A stretch of DNA of 64,000 nt, taken from contig DPHC01000017.1 in the NCBI GenBank assembly GCA_003523055.1, positions 59,497 through 123,496 of the forward strand, written 5' to 3'. Below are positions 19,401-26,722 of this stretch, piece after piece. Source of the stretch: Dehalococcoidia bacterium (lineage in GTDB: Bacteria > Chloroflexota > Dehalococcoidia > Lucifugimonadales > UBA3495). The first letter of the stretch is position 1; each line of letters opens with the position of its first letter. Both the position numbers and the translations under genes were made by a program. The notes under the pieces were generated by a model that had not been told where the DNA came from, did no database searches, and saw nothing but the letters and a program-made list of their open reading frames with translations.

Positions 19401-19642
19401 ACTTCCCTGATTCCATCTACTGAATCAATTGCAGTTTCTATCGGGAGTGTAATATCTCTGTCAATTGTGTCAGGGTTGGAGTTCGGGTAAAAGGTAATTA
19501 TTGTCACATTCGGGAATTCAATGTCCGGAAATAATTCTTGTTCGAGAGTAACGTACGAATATACTCCAACAAATGCAACTATTATGATTAGGAGTAGTGA
19601 GACCGATTTTCTTTCTAACGCAAGTCTGGTAAGGAAACTCAA
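16466..19642 (-). CDS. efflux RND transporter permease (AcrB/HAE family)
   Basis: 1058 aa, the expected length for a full RND pump. Seen: LFPDIEFPNVTIITFYPNSNPDTID at the N-terminus, IGFLFAMTVVFIFLL, GRVVDDSIVVLENIYRHIQ (TM4, the proton-relay Asp pair within VGRVVDDS), TSTLTTVAVFIPLTF-like SSTLTTVAVFIPL, and the mirrored C-terminal half with LLLIGVVVTNALVLLTFVEQ and RPILMTAFTTTFALLPL. Two large extracytoplasmic loops are present. It is the first gene of a three-gene minus-strand operon with the MFP adaptor and an FAD oxidoreductase, so it may export a product made with that enzyme. Confidence 0.93.
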   Translation of the reverse strand: MSFLTRLALERKSVSLLLIIIVAFVGVYSYVTLEQELFPDIEFPNVTIITFYPNSNPDTIDRDITLPIETAIDSVDGIREVTSSSSSSNSVTMATFEFGEDMKEAERNIESAISTVTLPEFATTPLISRINNNTFPIMRLTISGKRDIPSLQKIVDDLIAPQIESVNGVFRVDISGKSLERVEILFNDSKLSDVGLSRNDISNAIQNNNIDMAAGSMDAKGIKYPIKTTNEFNSIKDLNNIVVGYEKKLNPSTKAFQIYYDRPIKLADVASVTIDTDKATTISRTNGKPSLTLFILKDPDANTVTVTDEISQVMANLTNLPEDISILTLQNDGPEVERQLVKLFSEGAIGFLFAMTVVFIFLLSIKPTIWRGARTALGPTFIIGCSIPLSLLLGIIAVNLYGISLNFMSLAGLAIAVGRVVDDSIVVLENIYRHIQFGETKMEAAISGTKEVGSAIISSTLTTVAVFIPLTFIQGLVGEFFTPFAISVSFALLASTIIALTAVPVLSVFVLKTENIRNAARLNTDGPNILQKIYIPVLKWSINHKIVVIISSIIISGSSFGLLTFIPATLFPATESEFITIDLELPTSSSINETFDEVLKIESILSKLEKDNIVKTYQVSLGASSNVQGVDSASSGFNLAGFFITLDKTQQIETVTYLEQNIKLNESTEINIQSLSNGPPAEDLQLTLTGKNFNDVNKAANLLMTKIETLEGVKNINSDLKESTPQIVIRPDIEKITQYGTSVMAVGSQVNLLLVGNKISEIDIEDTTMDIIFKGYVVDENNINMFKGLDIETPSGKIKLGSIANIFIEDGPTSIKRFDNERSININGNITAEDAQGIGRKIDEIVQNTILPLGVTVESGGIFRQISEGFNDLYAAMFIGVILVYLVMVICLGSLKTPFIIVLSLPLAIVGALVALTITDRTLSLSALMGFLLLIGVVVTNALVLLTFVEQLKDQGMNAYDAMLEAGRIRLRPILMTAFTTTFALLPLALSAGGSGEIIGAELATVVIGGLISNTFLTLIVIPSIYLIFQESPIRFITIFTNKTFLKIRRGRKTNANS

Positions 19643-19963
19643 TTTATTTTACCTTAGTTTTAATGTAGATGTAGTATACCATATACGTTTAGTTAAATAT
19701 ATACTACATTCCGTTCTGGCATTTGAATAGTTGCCTTGCTGTTTATAATGAATACGCGCATTTCCGACAATCAATATTAGTATGATTTGCATACTGCAAT
19801 CATTTTAAGTACCAGAAGACTCAAAAGCAAGTAGACAACCACTCAGTATCAAGATTGACGTTATGTGAGAAAATTAGAAATAGCAAAGAGAATTTTCACA
19901 TGTGAAAATTCTACCAATATAGTAGGCATATGCTAAAATATTAGCCACTCGTGTAGGTACATT
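19643..19963. other. intergenic region with inverted repeats
   Basis: About 320 bases between the RND permease start and tRNA-Thr with no credible ORF. It holds a short hairpin (AGTATG 19779-19784 with CATACT 19790-19795) and a long perfect palindrome (listed separately). TATGCTAAAAT at 19929-19939 looks like an extended -10 element for the tRNA, without a good -35. The minus-strand promoter of the RND operon must also be here. Confidence 0.4.
19889..19912. promoter_or_regulatory. 24-bp perfect palindrome, candidate operator
   Basis: Bases 19889-19912 are a perfect dyad: the half-site AGAATTTTCACA is followed directly by its reverse complement, with no spacer. It lies about 75 bases upstream of tRNA-Thr and about 250 bases upstream of the RND pump start on the other strand. 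Zero-spacer dyads of this size are typical of dimeric repressor sites, and RND pumps are often controlled by such repressors. No regulator gene is adjacent, so this is inference. Confidence 0.5.
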
Positions 19964-20035
19964 GCCGGTGTAGCTCAGTGGTAGAGCGGCGGTTTCGTAA
20001 ACCGTAGGTCAAGGGTTCAACTCCCTTCATCGGCT
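19964..20035 (+). tRNA. tRNA-Thr (CGU)
   Basis: Acceptor GCCGGTG pairs with CATCGGC (one G-T), D arm GCTCAGTGGTAGAGC, anticodon arm CGGTTTCGTAAACCG with anticodon CGT, T arm AAGGGTTCAACTCCCTT. The discriminator is T and the genome continues TAC, so CCA is not encoded, unlike the three other tRNAs of the window. Confidence 0.93.
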
Positions 20036-20064
20036 TACATGCGATTTTATTTTGTATAAGGTCA

Positions 20065-20946
20065 GTGTTTGTGATTAATTTTCGGGCTCTCTTTATTTTG
20101 TTAAGGCCATGGCAATGGATTAAAAACTTGTTGATTTTTATACCATTGATATTCGCTTTAGAATTATTTAATTACGATTTTGTTATTAAGGCCATTTGGG
20201 GATTCATAAGTTTATGTTTAATATCGAGTGCTGTTTACTGCATTAATGATGTATTTGACTCTAAAATTGATGCAACTCATCCTGTTAAAAAGTTGCGCCC
20301 AGTATCGTCTGGAGAGGTTACTAAATCGCAGGCCATCTTTGCAGCAATTCTGTGTATTATCTTGGCTTTTATACCTTTGATTGCAACGTTTAATTTGAGC
20401 TTTACAATTTTAATATCAGCATATTTTGCAATTAATATGGGATATTCTTGGATATTTAATAAAAAGTTTTATATAGGAATTATGATTGTTGCTACAGGAT
20501 TTGTGATTAGGGTCTTATCGGGATCTTTGGTGATAGGAGTTGAAATATCAGAATGGTTGATATTGGTTACATTTACCGCTGCTGTCTTTATAAGCTTACT
20601 AAAGCGCCGCAAAGCTTTAGTAATGGATTTGGATGACAATAATAAACTAGATAATGATATTACCTTAACAGATCATTATATTAATATTACAGCCGGATTA
20701 TTGATAGTGCTGTACTGTTTGTGGACCATGATAGGCCAAACTGTAATAATAAAAAATAATTTGATATTTACTATACCTTTGGTGATGTATTCCATATTCA
20801 AGTTTCTTGCAGTAATGACACACCCAAACGCAGAAGACGACCCTTCGAAACTTTTTATTAAAGATAAATCTTTACTTTGTGCGGTATTCGCCTGGATTTG
20901 CCTGTGCATTATTTTAATGTATATAGATTTTTCTCAACTGCTATGA
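20065..20946 (+). CDS. UbiA-family decaprenyl-phosphate phosphoribosyltransferase
   Basis: 293 aa integral membrane protein. The diagnostic motif NDVFDSKIDATHPVKKLRPV (about residues 71-90) matches the N-D-x2-D-x3-D plus HP-x-K-x2-RP signature of DPPR synthase (Rv3806c type), with the second motif near YSWIFNKKFYIGIM. It joins 5-phosphoribose pyrophosphate to polyprenyl phosphate, the first membrane step toward polyprenyl-phospho-arabinose. It begins with GTG at 20065 or, with better spacing from AAGG, GTG at 20071. The ATGA overlap with dprE1 at 20943-20946 couples the two. Confidence 0.88.
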   Translation: MFVINFRALFILLRPWQWIKNLLIFIPLIFALELFNYDFVIKAIWGFISLCLISSAVYCINDVFDSKIDATHPVKKLRPVSSGEVTKSQAIFAAILCIILAFIPLIATFNLSFTILISAYFAINMGYSWIFNKKFYIGIMIVATGFVIRVLSGSLVIGVEISEWLILVTFTAAVFISLLKRRKALVMDLDDNNKLDNDITLTDHYINITAGLLIVLYCLWTMIGQTVIIKNNLIFTIPLVMYSIFKFLAVMTHPNAEDDPSKLFIKDKSLLCAVFAWICLCIILMYIDFSQLL

Positions 20947-22238
20947 AATCCTTAAAATATATTCCTTGGACAAAATATCCGCAATATGACCATATTGCAA
21001 TATGGTCATATTTAGAGCAGCTACCCAATGATTTTGAACAAAATAAAATGTTGGCATTTGGAAAGGGAAGTTCATATGGAGATGTGTGTTTGAACCAAAA
21101 TGGAATTCTTTTTGATACAAACGCACTAAGTTCTATATTTGAATTTGATAGAGTTACTGGTATATTGCGTTGCGGATCTGGAACAACTATCAAACAAATT
21201 CTTAATAAAATAACTCCAGTTCACTGGTTTTTACCAGTTGTGCCGGGTACCAAAAACGTCTCGGTAGGGGGAGCTATTGCAAATGACATTCATGGTAAAA
21301 ATCACCATGTGAAAGGCAGTTTTGGTAATCATATTGTTTCTTTGGAGATATATCGTACAGATGTTGGACTCGTCGAATGTAGTAATGATAAGAACTCCGC
21401 GCTGTTTCATGCAACAATCGGAGGCATAGGCCTTACTGGCCTGATAATTACGGCTACAATACAATTAATCCGAATTCCATCTCAGTTCTTGGACATTGAA
21501 AACAAACCTTTTGGCAGTATTAAAGAATTTATCGACTTAACTACAAAAGTCGATTCTGAATATGAATATACTGTGGGATGGTTAAACAGCACCGGAACAA
21601 CGGGAAGCGGAATATTACAATTGGCTAATTTTTGTGATATTCCCAAATACAACAAAAACAATAGAATTATTAAAGAACGTAATATACCTTCATTTTTGGC
21701 TAAATCATGTAAAGTGAATAGAATTTTAGTTAAAATTATAAATAGAATCTATAATATTAGAATGATAACTAATAATGGTGTAAGACATTTTAATGATTAT
21801 TTGTTTCCATTGGATTTCATAACAGATTGGAATAAGTTTTTACCCTCTTCTGGGTTCATTCAATATCAATGTCGCATTCCGTATGACAATGCTTCAGATA
21901 TTATTACTAAGCTTCTAGAATTGGCATTTTCTGCAAAAACAGTGTCTTTTTTGAACGTGATAAAAATATTTGGCCTTGTTGAGCCTAATGGATTTATGTC
22001 ATTTCCGCGGCAAGGAGTTACTTTATCAATTGATTTTTTTAAAATTAATGCTAAAACTTTGGAAATTTTAGATATTATGGACAATATTGTTTTTAATTGC
22101 GGAGGAGCGATATACCCGGCTAAAGATTTCAGAATGAACCCAAAGTATTTTCGCCGTAATTTTTTGCATTTAGAACAATTTGTTCCTCATATAGATCCTA
22201 ATTTTTCATCTAGCTACTGGAGGAGAATGAACGAATGA
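20943..22238 (+). CDS. dprE1: decaprenylphosphoryl-beta-D-ribose oxidase (DprE1-like)
   Basis: 431 aa from the ATG that overlaps the ubiA stop. FAD-binding VAO fold: GKGSSYGDVCLNQNG, then PGTKNVSVGGAIANDIHGKN (His117, the FAD-contact position of DprE1) and HHVKGSFGNH, ATIGGIGLTGLI; C-terminal FLNVIKIFG, MSFPRQGVTLSIDF and YPAKDFR (Lys394, equal to the catalytic Lys418 of Mycobacterium). DprE1 oxidises the ribose 2'-OH before DprE2 reduces the ketone. The residue matching Cys387 of M. tuberculosis is Ser362 here. A 30-bp perfect palindrome lies in codons 14-24. Confidence 0.9.
   Translation: MKSLKYIPWTKYPQYDHIAIWSYLEQLPNDFEQNKMLAFGKGSSYGDVCLNQNGILFDTNALSSIFEFDRVTGILRCGSGTTIKQILNKITPVHWFLPVVPGTKNVSVGGAIANDIHGKNHHVKGSFGNHIVSLEIYRTDVGLVECSNDKNSALFHATIGGIGLTGLIITATIQLIRIPSQFLDIENKPFGSIKEFIDLTTKVDSEYEYTVGWLNSTGTTGSGILQLANFCDIPKYNKNNRIIKERNIPSFLAKSCKVNRILVKIINRIYNIRMITNNGVRHFNDYLFPLDFITDWNKFLPSSGFIQYQCRIPYDNASDIITKLLELAFSAKTVSFLNVIKIFGLVEPNGFMSFPRQGVTLSIDFFKINAKTLEILDIMDNIVFNCGGAIYPAKDFRMNPKYFRRNFLHLEQFVPHIDPNFSSSYWRRMNE
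20983..21012. repeat. 30-bp perfect palindrome inside dprE1
   Basis: AATATGACCATATTG (20983-20997) is followed immediately by its exact reverse complement (20998-21012). Because the sequence is self-complementary, the opposite strand also encodes YDHIAIWSY here. It begins 40 bases after the dprE1 ATG. It could be a binding site, an RNA hairpin, or a small inverted duplication. Confidence 0.75.
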
Positions 22239-22978
22239 ATGATTATAAAAACGTATTGGTTGTTGGAGCCAATTCCGATATTGCAAAAGAATGTTCTCTT
22301 ATATGGGCTAAAAGAGGATGTAATTTTGTATTAGCTTCAAGAGATCTAAATAAAATGAGTGAACTAAAGCAGAAACTAGAAGTTAATAATGCACCAGCAG
22401 TGTATTTGTATGAGATAGATGTCATAAATTATGAAACGCATGGTAAGTTGATAGAATTTTGTGAGAAAAACTTAGGAAAGATAGATTTAGTATTGATCGC
22501 TCATGGGGTTTTATTCAATTCTGAAGAAATGAAAAATACAACAAACTTAAAAAAACTTATTGAAATTAATGGTGTGAGTACCGTCTTGTTAATTCGGGCT
22601 TTGTTTAATCATATGAAAAATAATGTTAGCGGTGGTATTTGTGTTATTTCTTCTATCGCTGGTGACAGGAGCAGACCTAGTAATTTTGAATACGGAATGA
22701 CAAAACAGATGGTGAGTTTTTATTTGGAAGGGCTACGGCAAGAAGCTCATGAATGTAATATTTCTTTAACTTTAATTAAACCAGGGTTAGTTGCAACTAG
22801 TATGACTTCCCATATGCCTAAAACAAAATTATTTTCCTCACCTGTTGCTGTAGGGTATTCAATAGTGAGAGCGGTAGATCGCCATAAGTTTTCAGTATAT
22901 ACGCCTCGGTACTGGAAATTGATAGCGGTTATTTTAAGAAGTCTACCGTTTAAATTTTTAGCTAGATCTAATATATGA
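22235..22978 (+). CDS. dprE2: decaprenylphosphoryl-2-keto-ribose reductase (DprE2-like SDR)
   Basis: 247 aa short-chain dehydrogenase. NAD(P) motif VVGANSDIAKEC (a variant of TGxxxGxG, as in DprE2), catalytic Ser in ISSIAGDRSRPSNFEYGMTK with Tyr and Lys spaced YxxxK, then LIKPGLVATSMTSHMP. The SS-x-AG-x-R-x-R-x2-NF-x-YG-x-TK string is the DprE2 pattern. It reduces the 2'-keto intermediate to polyprenyl-phospho-arabinose. Its ATG overlaps the dprE1 stop (ATGA at 22235-22238), completing a coupled three-gene operon. Confidence 0.88.
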   Translation: MNDYKNVLVVGANSDIAKECSLIWAKRGCNFVLASRDLNKMSELKQKLEVNNAPAVYLYEIDVINYETHGKLIEFCEKNLGKIDLVLIAHGVLFNSEEMKNTTNLKKLIEINGVSTVLLIRALFNHMKNNVSGGICVISSIAGDRSRPSNFEYGMTKQMVSFYLEGLRQEAHECNISLTLIKPGLVATSMTSHMPKTKLFSSPVAVGYSIVRAVDRHKFSVYTPRYWKLIAVILRSLPFKFLARSNI

Positions 22979-23003
22979 CTTTGCGCCATTCATTTCTTAT
23001 TTG

Positions 23004-23159
23004 CTAAGGAGTAGCGAATAAGTTCCATGGCCAAGAAGAATATATAGTGTTCCAAGGGAATAAGTTAAAACTTAACAGCCCTATTACTGCTATGGTAATA
23101 AGCCCACCCAGTAACATTGTTAAGAATATTCCTTGTTTACCGAAAGGAAGATTTGGCAT
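23004..23159 (-). CDS. predicted 51-aa single-span membrane protein
   Basis: An open frame from ATG 23159 to TAG 23004 encodes 51 residues: MPNLPFGKQG, a hydrophobic span (IFLTMLLGGLITIAVIGLL), then an aromatic tail with FPWNTIYSSWPWNLF. An AGGA ribosome site is 9 bases before the ATG. The gene fills the space between dprE2 and the carbonic anhydrase-like gene and is codirectional with the latter. The W-rich tail would sit at the membrane surface. Function unknown. Confidence 0.6.
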   Translation of the reverse strand: MPNLPFGKQGIFLTMLLGGLITIAVIGLLSFNLFPWNTIYSSWPWNLFATP

Positions 23160-23233
23160 TTTTAATTGTCCTATGTTTAATTTATTTAATTATTGTAGCA
23201 GATTGAGGTAGGTATTTTGAAGATGGAATCACA

Positions 23234-23767
23234 TTATGAAAAATTGTGTTGGTCTGGGTCTTGCAAATTATTTTCTAAAAATATCTGACCATTTTCATAA
23301 TAGTTTTCTGCTGTGCGCTTAATCATTTCATGATGTTTTGAGTCAGTTTGTTTCACTATTTTGGCTGGAGCACCTACGACAAAGGAATTGTCTGGTATTA
23401 TGGCATTCCCGAGAACCACAGAACCTGAAGCTATGATGCTGTTAGATCCTATTGAAGCTTCATTATTTACTATGGCTCCGTTACCTAATAAAGTATTGCT
23501 CCCAACATATTTAGCATGACACATAACCAAGTGCCCAAGTGTAGTGTTATCTCCGAATATGCAATCAGAATCACTATGTATAACGCTATTATCTTGGATG
23601 TTTACGTTTGATCCAATAGTGACCTTATGTTTATTAGCTCGTATTACTACTCCGTGCCAAATAGAGGTTCCGGGGCCTATTTCTACATCGCCTACAACGT
23701 ATGCTGACTCACTTACAAATGCAGTTGGATGAATTTTCGGTACTTTGTTTCCTAGCGCTCTAATCAC
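23234..23767 (-). CDS. gamma-carbonic anhydrase-like left-handed beta-helix protein
   Basis: 177 aa of hexapeptide repeats (GDVEIG, TSIWHG, VTIGSN, FGDNTTLGH, VGSNTLLGNGA and others), forming a trimeric left-handed beta helix. The three zinc-ligand histidines of the gamma-class pattern are present: VIHSD, LGHLV and MCHAK. Such PaaY/YrdA-like proteins are carbonic anhydrase homologues, many with thioesterase or unknown activity. Start ATIRALG-like MIRALG at 23767. It is alone except for the 51-codon gene downstream. Confidence 0.85.
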   Translation of the reverse strand: MIRALGNKVPKIHPTAFVSESAYVVGDVEIGPGTSIWHGVVIRANKHKVTIGSNVNIQDNSVIHSDSDCIFGDNTTLGHLVMCHAKYVGSNTLLGNGAIVNNEASIGSNSIIASGSVVLGNAIIPDNSFVVGAPAKIVKQTDSKHHEMIKRTAENYYENGQIFLENNLQDPDQHNFS

Positions 23768-23861
23768 GATAAAACCTCTAATCCTATGTTTTTTAATTAT
23801 ATTTTCTGAATAATATGAAATATTTAAAATGATAAATTTCTATTACAGATGATAAGATTAT

Positions 23862-23880
23862 AAATATCAATCTGATATTT
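23862..23880. other. short inverted repeat in divergent promoter region
   Basis: AAATATC (23862-23868) and GATATTT (23874-23880), 7-bp arms with a 5-base gap, lie in the 174-base space between the divergent carbonic anhydrase-like and metalloprotease genes. It could be an operator; in AT-rich DNA a 7-bp match may also be chance. Confidence 0.25.
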
Positions 23881-23941
23881 GCAAATTACAGCAGACATGA
23901 AATGATATTTATAATTGGAGTTTTTGTAGCAAGAGAAATTT

Positions 23942-25837
23942 ATGAGACTTAATTTTGTTAGAGTATTTGCAATTTTTATTTTTATATTTACTTTAGCTGC
24001 TTGTGAAGATGTTGATAGAGTACCGATCGTTACAACTATCTCTGTAGAATCTACAAACTTGAATGATTCCGATGAATTGTTGTTAGTTGGCGGAAGTGCT
24101 GTCATAGAAACAATCCCCATTAACCCTACTGTTAAACCGACTGTGATACCTCAAATAAAAAATTTAGAGTGCAAAGATATTACGATAGAGGCAAGTTTGT
24201 TAAATGACTGCTTGAAATCTGATGTCGTGCAGGATTATTTGCTAGGGCTTAGATTAGACTTAAAAACTAATAAATTAATTATTGATAATGATTTGATGTC
24301 AGATTGTGGATTACGATATTTGGAGAAAGCATATCAAATACCAGAGAACACCTTAACTATAAAAAACTTAATAGATTCTAAATTCCAGAATAACTCTGAT
24401 TCAGGATCTATATTTGACGAATTTGGTGAATATGAACAATTAGAACCTAATGCTAAAAATAATTATGATTTACTATGTAGTTTATTTGAAATGGGCAGAA
24501 CTACGGGGCTATGGGATGTAATTGCAAGTTATTCTTGGTTAACAAGTTCATATGATGCAACGATTTTTTCTATTCTATCTATTATAAACAACATTGCGTA
24601 TGACGGAGACCTCGACATAGCGTTCACTTTAGCAAGTTTTTCATGGATGGAAGATGGTATTTCTCAAGAAGAATCGTACTTTATTATAAATTTTTCCCGA
24701 TTAAGACAAATAAATAAAGACCTCGCGGGTCAAGCGATTTATTATGACTGGTTAAAACAAGATATAACAGTAAGTAAGTATGATTTGCTGTACCGCTTGA
24801 TACAACTTACAAAAACTACAAATATTGATTTTGTTAAAACGTTAACAGGTATGCCTTTTTTAATTAAACAGCATGATTTCCATGATATTTTAGCCTTGAA
24901 CAGCATGTACGTGTTAGCTGATGAGTTTCCGACATTGTATGATGATTTACTATCGCAAGAATGGTTTATTGATGGAGTGGATGATTTAGAAGCATCTCTT
25001 ATTCAAGTTCTAGGAACTAATACTGATGTGATAAATCCAGAAGACATCCAACACTTTATTACCAATCATCAAATTGAATCTTATGCAATTGATATGCCAC
25101 TAGATCATGAGGTTGTACTGACATTTATTCAATCCGGTTACTCCAAAAAAAATATAGATGTTTCATTACAAGTAGAACAGGCAATAGTTACATTAGAAAA
25201 TTTCATGCAAGTGAAACTCCCTAAAGATGAAGTAGTATTGTTATTTGCTAATAAGGATCAAGTATCAGATAGAATTAATTGGATTGGTTTAAATTTTGGA
25301 AATCATATGGTCATACTGCCTACACTTGCGAAAGGTAAAGATGAAAATACAACTGTAGTTCATGAATCAGCTCATTACTATTGGAATAGTAGTAATGCTC
25401 CACTTTGGTTTAGAGAAGGTGCAGCTGATTTTTTAGCAACTTATGTGAGAAATAAATTGTCCTTGGAAACTTTTCAAGAAAGATATAGTTTCGGTTCAGG
25501 TCCTACGAGCCTTGAGGCAGGGTTACAAAAATGCAATGCCCTCGGAATGAAAACTGTATCTAAACTAATTTACCAATTAGGTCAAGATGGGCATAATGTA
25601 CATAAAGAATCTAGTGCTTATTTGTGTAATTATGTCTTAGGAGAATGGCTTCTGACTCAGTTATATGAAACATTAGGTGAGGGGAATTTTAGTGCTGCTA
25701 TGCGTGAACTTTTTGAATACCAGGATTTGGTGACTGAGTCTCAAATTTATAATACTTATTTGAACCATACGGATGAAAGTAATGTATCTGACTTTAAAGA
25801 GGTTTACGTCGAGATTTATGGTGAGATACCGGAATAA
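23942..25837 (+). CDS. lipoprotein with gluzincin (peptidase MA-like) domain
   Basis: 631 aa. A signal peptide ends in a lipobox (LAACE, Cys about residue 21), so it should be anchored outside the membrane. The first 450 residues are helical and lack a family I recognise. The C-terminal domain has zinc motif HESAH (474-478) and FREGAADFLA, with Glu492 as probable third ligand, the gluzincin arrangement of peptidase MA-like proteins. Substrate unknown; it may process envelope proteins. It has its own promoter region and no operon partner. Confidence 0.75.
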   Translation: MRLNFVRVFAIFIFIFTLAACEDVDRVPIVTTISVESTNLNDSDELLLVGGSAVIETIPINPTVKPTVIPQIKNLECKDITIEASLLNDCLKSDVVQDYLLGLRLDLKTNKLIIDNDLMSDCGLRYLEKAYQIPENTLTIKNLIDSKFQNNSDSGSIFDEFGEYEQLEPNAKNNYDLLCSLFEMGRTTGLWDVIASYSWLTSSYDATIFSILSIINNIAYDGDLDIAFTLASFSWMEDGISQEESYFIINFSRLRQINKDLAGQAIYYDWLKQDITVSKYDLLYRLIQLTKTTNIDFVKTLTGMPFLIKQHDFHDILALNSMYVLADEFPTLYDDLLSQEWFIDGVDDLEASLIQVLGTNTDVINPEDIQHFITNHQIESYAIDMPLDHEVVLTFIQSGYSKKNIDVSLQVEQAIVTLENFMQVKLPKDEVVLLFANKDQVSDRINWIGLNFGNHMVILPTLAKGKDENTTVVHESAHYYWNSSNAPLWFREGAADFLATYVRNKLSLETFQERYSFGSGPTSLEAGLQKCNALGMKTVSKLIYQLGQDGHNVHKESSAYLCNYVLGEWLLTQLYETLGEGNFSAAMRELFEYQDLVTESQIYNTYLNHTDESNVSDFKEVYVEIYGEIPE

Positions 25838-25879
25838 GAGTGATAATGCAAATTGTTATTTGTTTTCTAGATATTTAAT

Positions 25880-26578
25880 TTAGGTAAGCCTAGCCTCTAG
25901 TGCATCTAATAATTTTTTTTCGTTGTCAGTTAAATATGGGACCATCCACTCTATGAACCATCGTTTATTGTCGGATTCGGCATCTATTAGTAGTATTTTT
26001 ACTAAGTCTAACTGCTCTTTTTCAGACCAATTGTCTCTGATAAGTGGCAATATGAAAGCCTCTTCATTTTCAAAATGGTCGTCTTGTGTAACTCTTGCAT
26101 TTACTACTTTTTCAAACAAGTGACGCTTGGTTCTTGGTATTAAAGCTTGACTACCTATTTCTTCATCTAACACATCCATAACATCCTGTAATTTATTTAT
26201 TACTTCCACATGTAGTGCATCTGAAAGGGAAAGTATAGCAGTTCTAACTCGGGATTCTAGCTCCTTGTTATCGTTTACATTGATTAATTCTTCTACTCCT
26301 CGCAACCCTTCATGTATGTTTTGATGCTCAGTTTCATTATCTCTAGCATACTCAATTTCCATATCTACAGTCATATGTGCATCCTCCATATCGGCGTGGT
26401 ACATCATAGCCACTGCCCATTGGTTGAATGATAATGTGAAGGATTGGAGTGTATGTTCTTCGGTGAAGTTGCCTATATATTTCTCTACATTAGCCGCATC
26501 AGTTGAAAATGCTTTATGTATCAATAGCATTACATCTATAGGATGTTCAATTTGAGATATTATGTCTTCGTTAGTCAT
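25880..26578 (-). CDS. hemerythrin-like HHE domain protein
   Basis: 232 aa from MTNEDI at 26578; the open frame extends to 26632, but those codons look uncoded. The protein is all-helical with His and Glu at hemerythrin-like places: MLLIHKAF, MMYHADMEDAH, EHQNIHEGL, ALHVEVINK and, late, DDHFENEEAFILPLI, which resembles the final H-x3-E/EE helix of the HHE four-helix bundle. It may bind a di-iron centre and sense or carry O2, NO or iron. Assignment rests on pattern only and the exact ligands are uncertain. Confidence 0.6.
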   Translation of the reverse strand: MTNEDIISQIEHPIDVMLLIHKAFSTDAANVEKYIGNFTEEHTLQSFTLSFNQWAVAMMYHADMEDAHMTVDMEIEYARDNETEHQNIHEGLRGVEELINVNDNKELESRVRTAILSLSDALHVEVINKLQDVMDVLDEEIGSQALIPRTKRHLFEKVVNARVTQDDHFENEEAFILPLIRDNWSEKEQLDLVKILLIDAESDNKRWFIEWMVPYLTDNEKKLLDALEARLT

Positions 26579-26722
26579 TTCTATTGTTCTTATTTCGTAT
26601 TTATACAACAAAGTACCTAATAATATTAACATAAAAATAAAGTGTTATATCTAATTTGTACCATTAGAAAATAAATTATTTATGATAAAATTTATTCAAA
26701 TTTACTGGAGTTTGTAGAAAAT

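Noticed and set aside
16466..19642. Several long plus-strand ORFs inside the RND permease (for example 18399-18866 and 18882-19490)
   Set aside because: They are antisense shadows of a clear 1058-aa RND protein, with no ribosome sites or recognisable motifs.
20909..21193. Minus-strand ORFs over the dprE1 start sharing YDHIAIWSY
   Set aside because: They arise from the 30-bp palindrome, which makes both strands encode the same peptide; the plus frame is the real DprE1.
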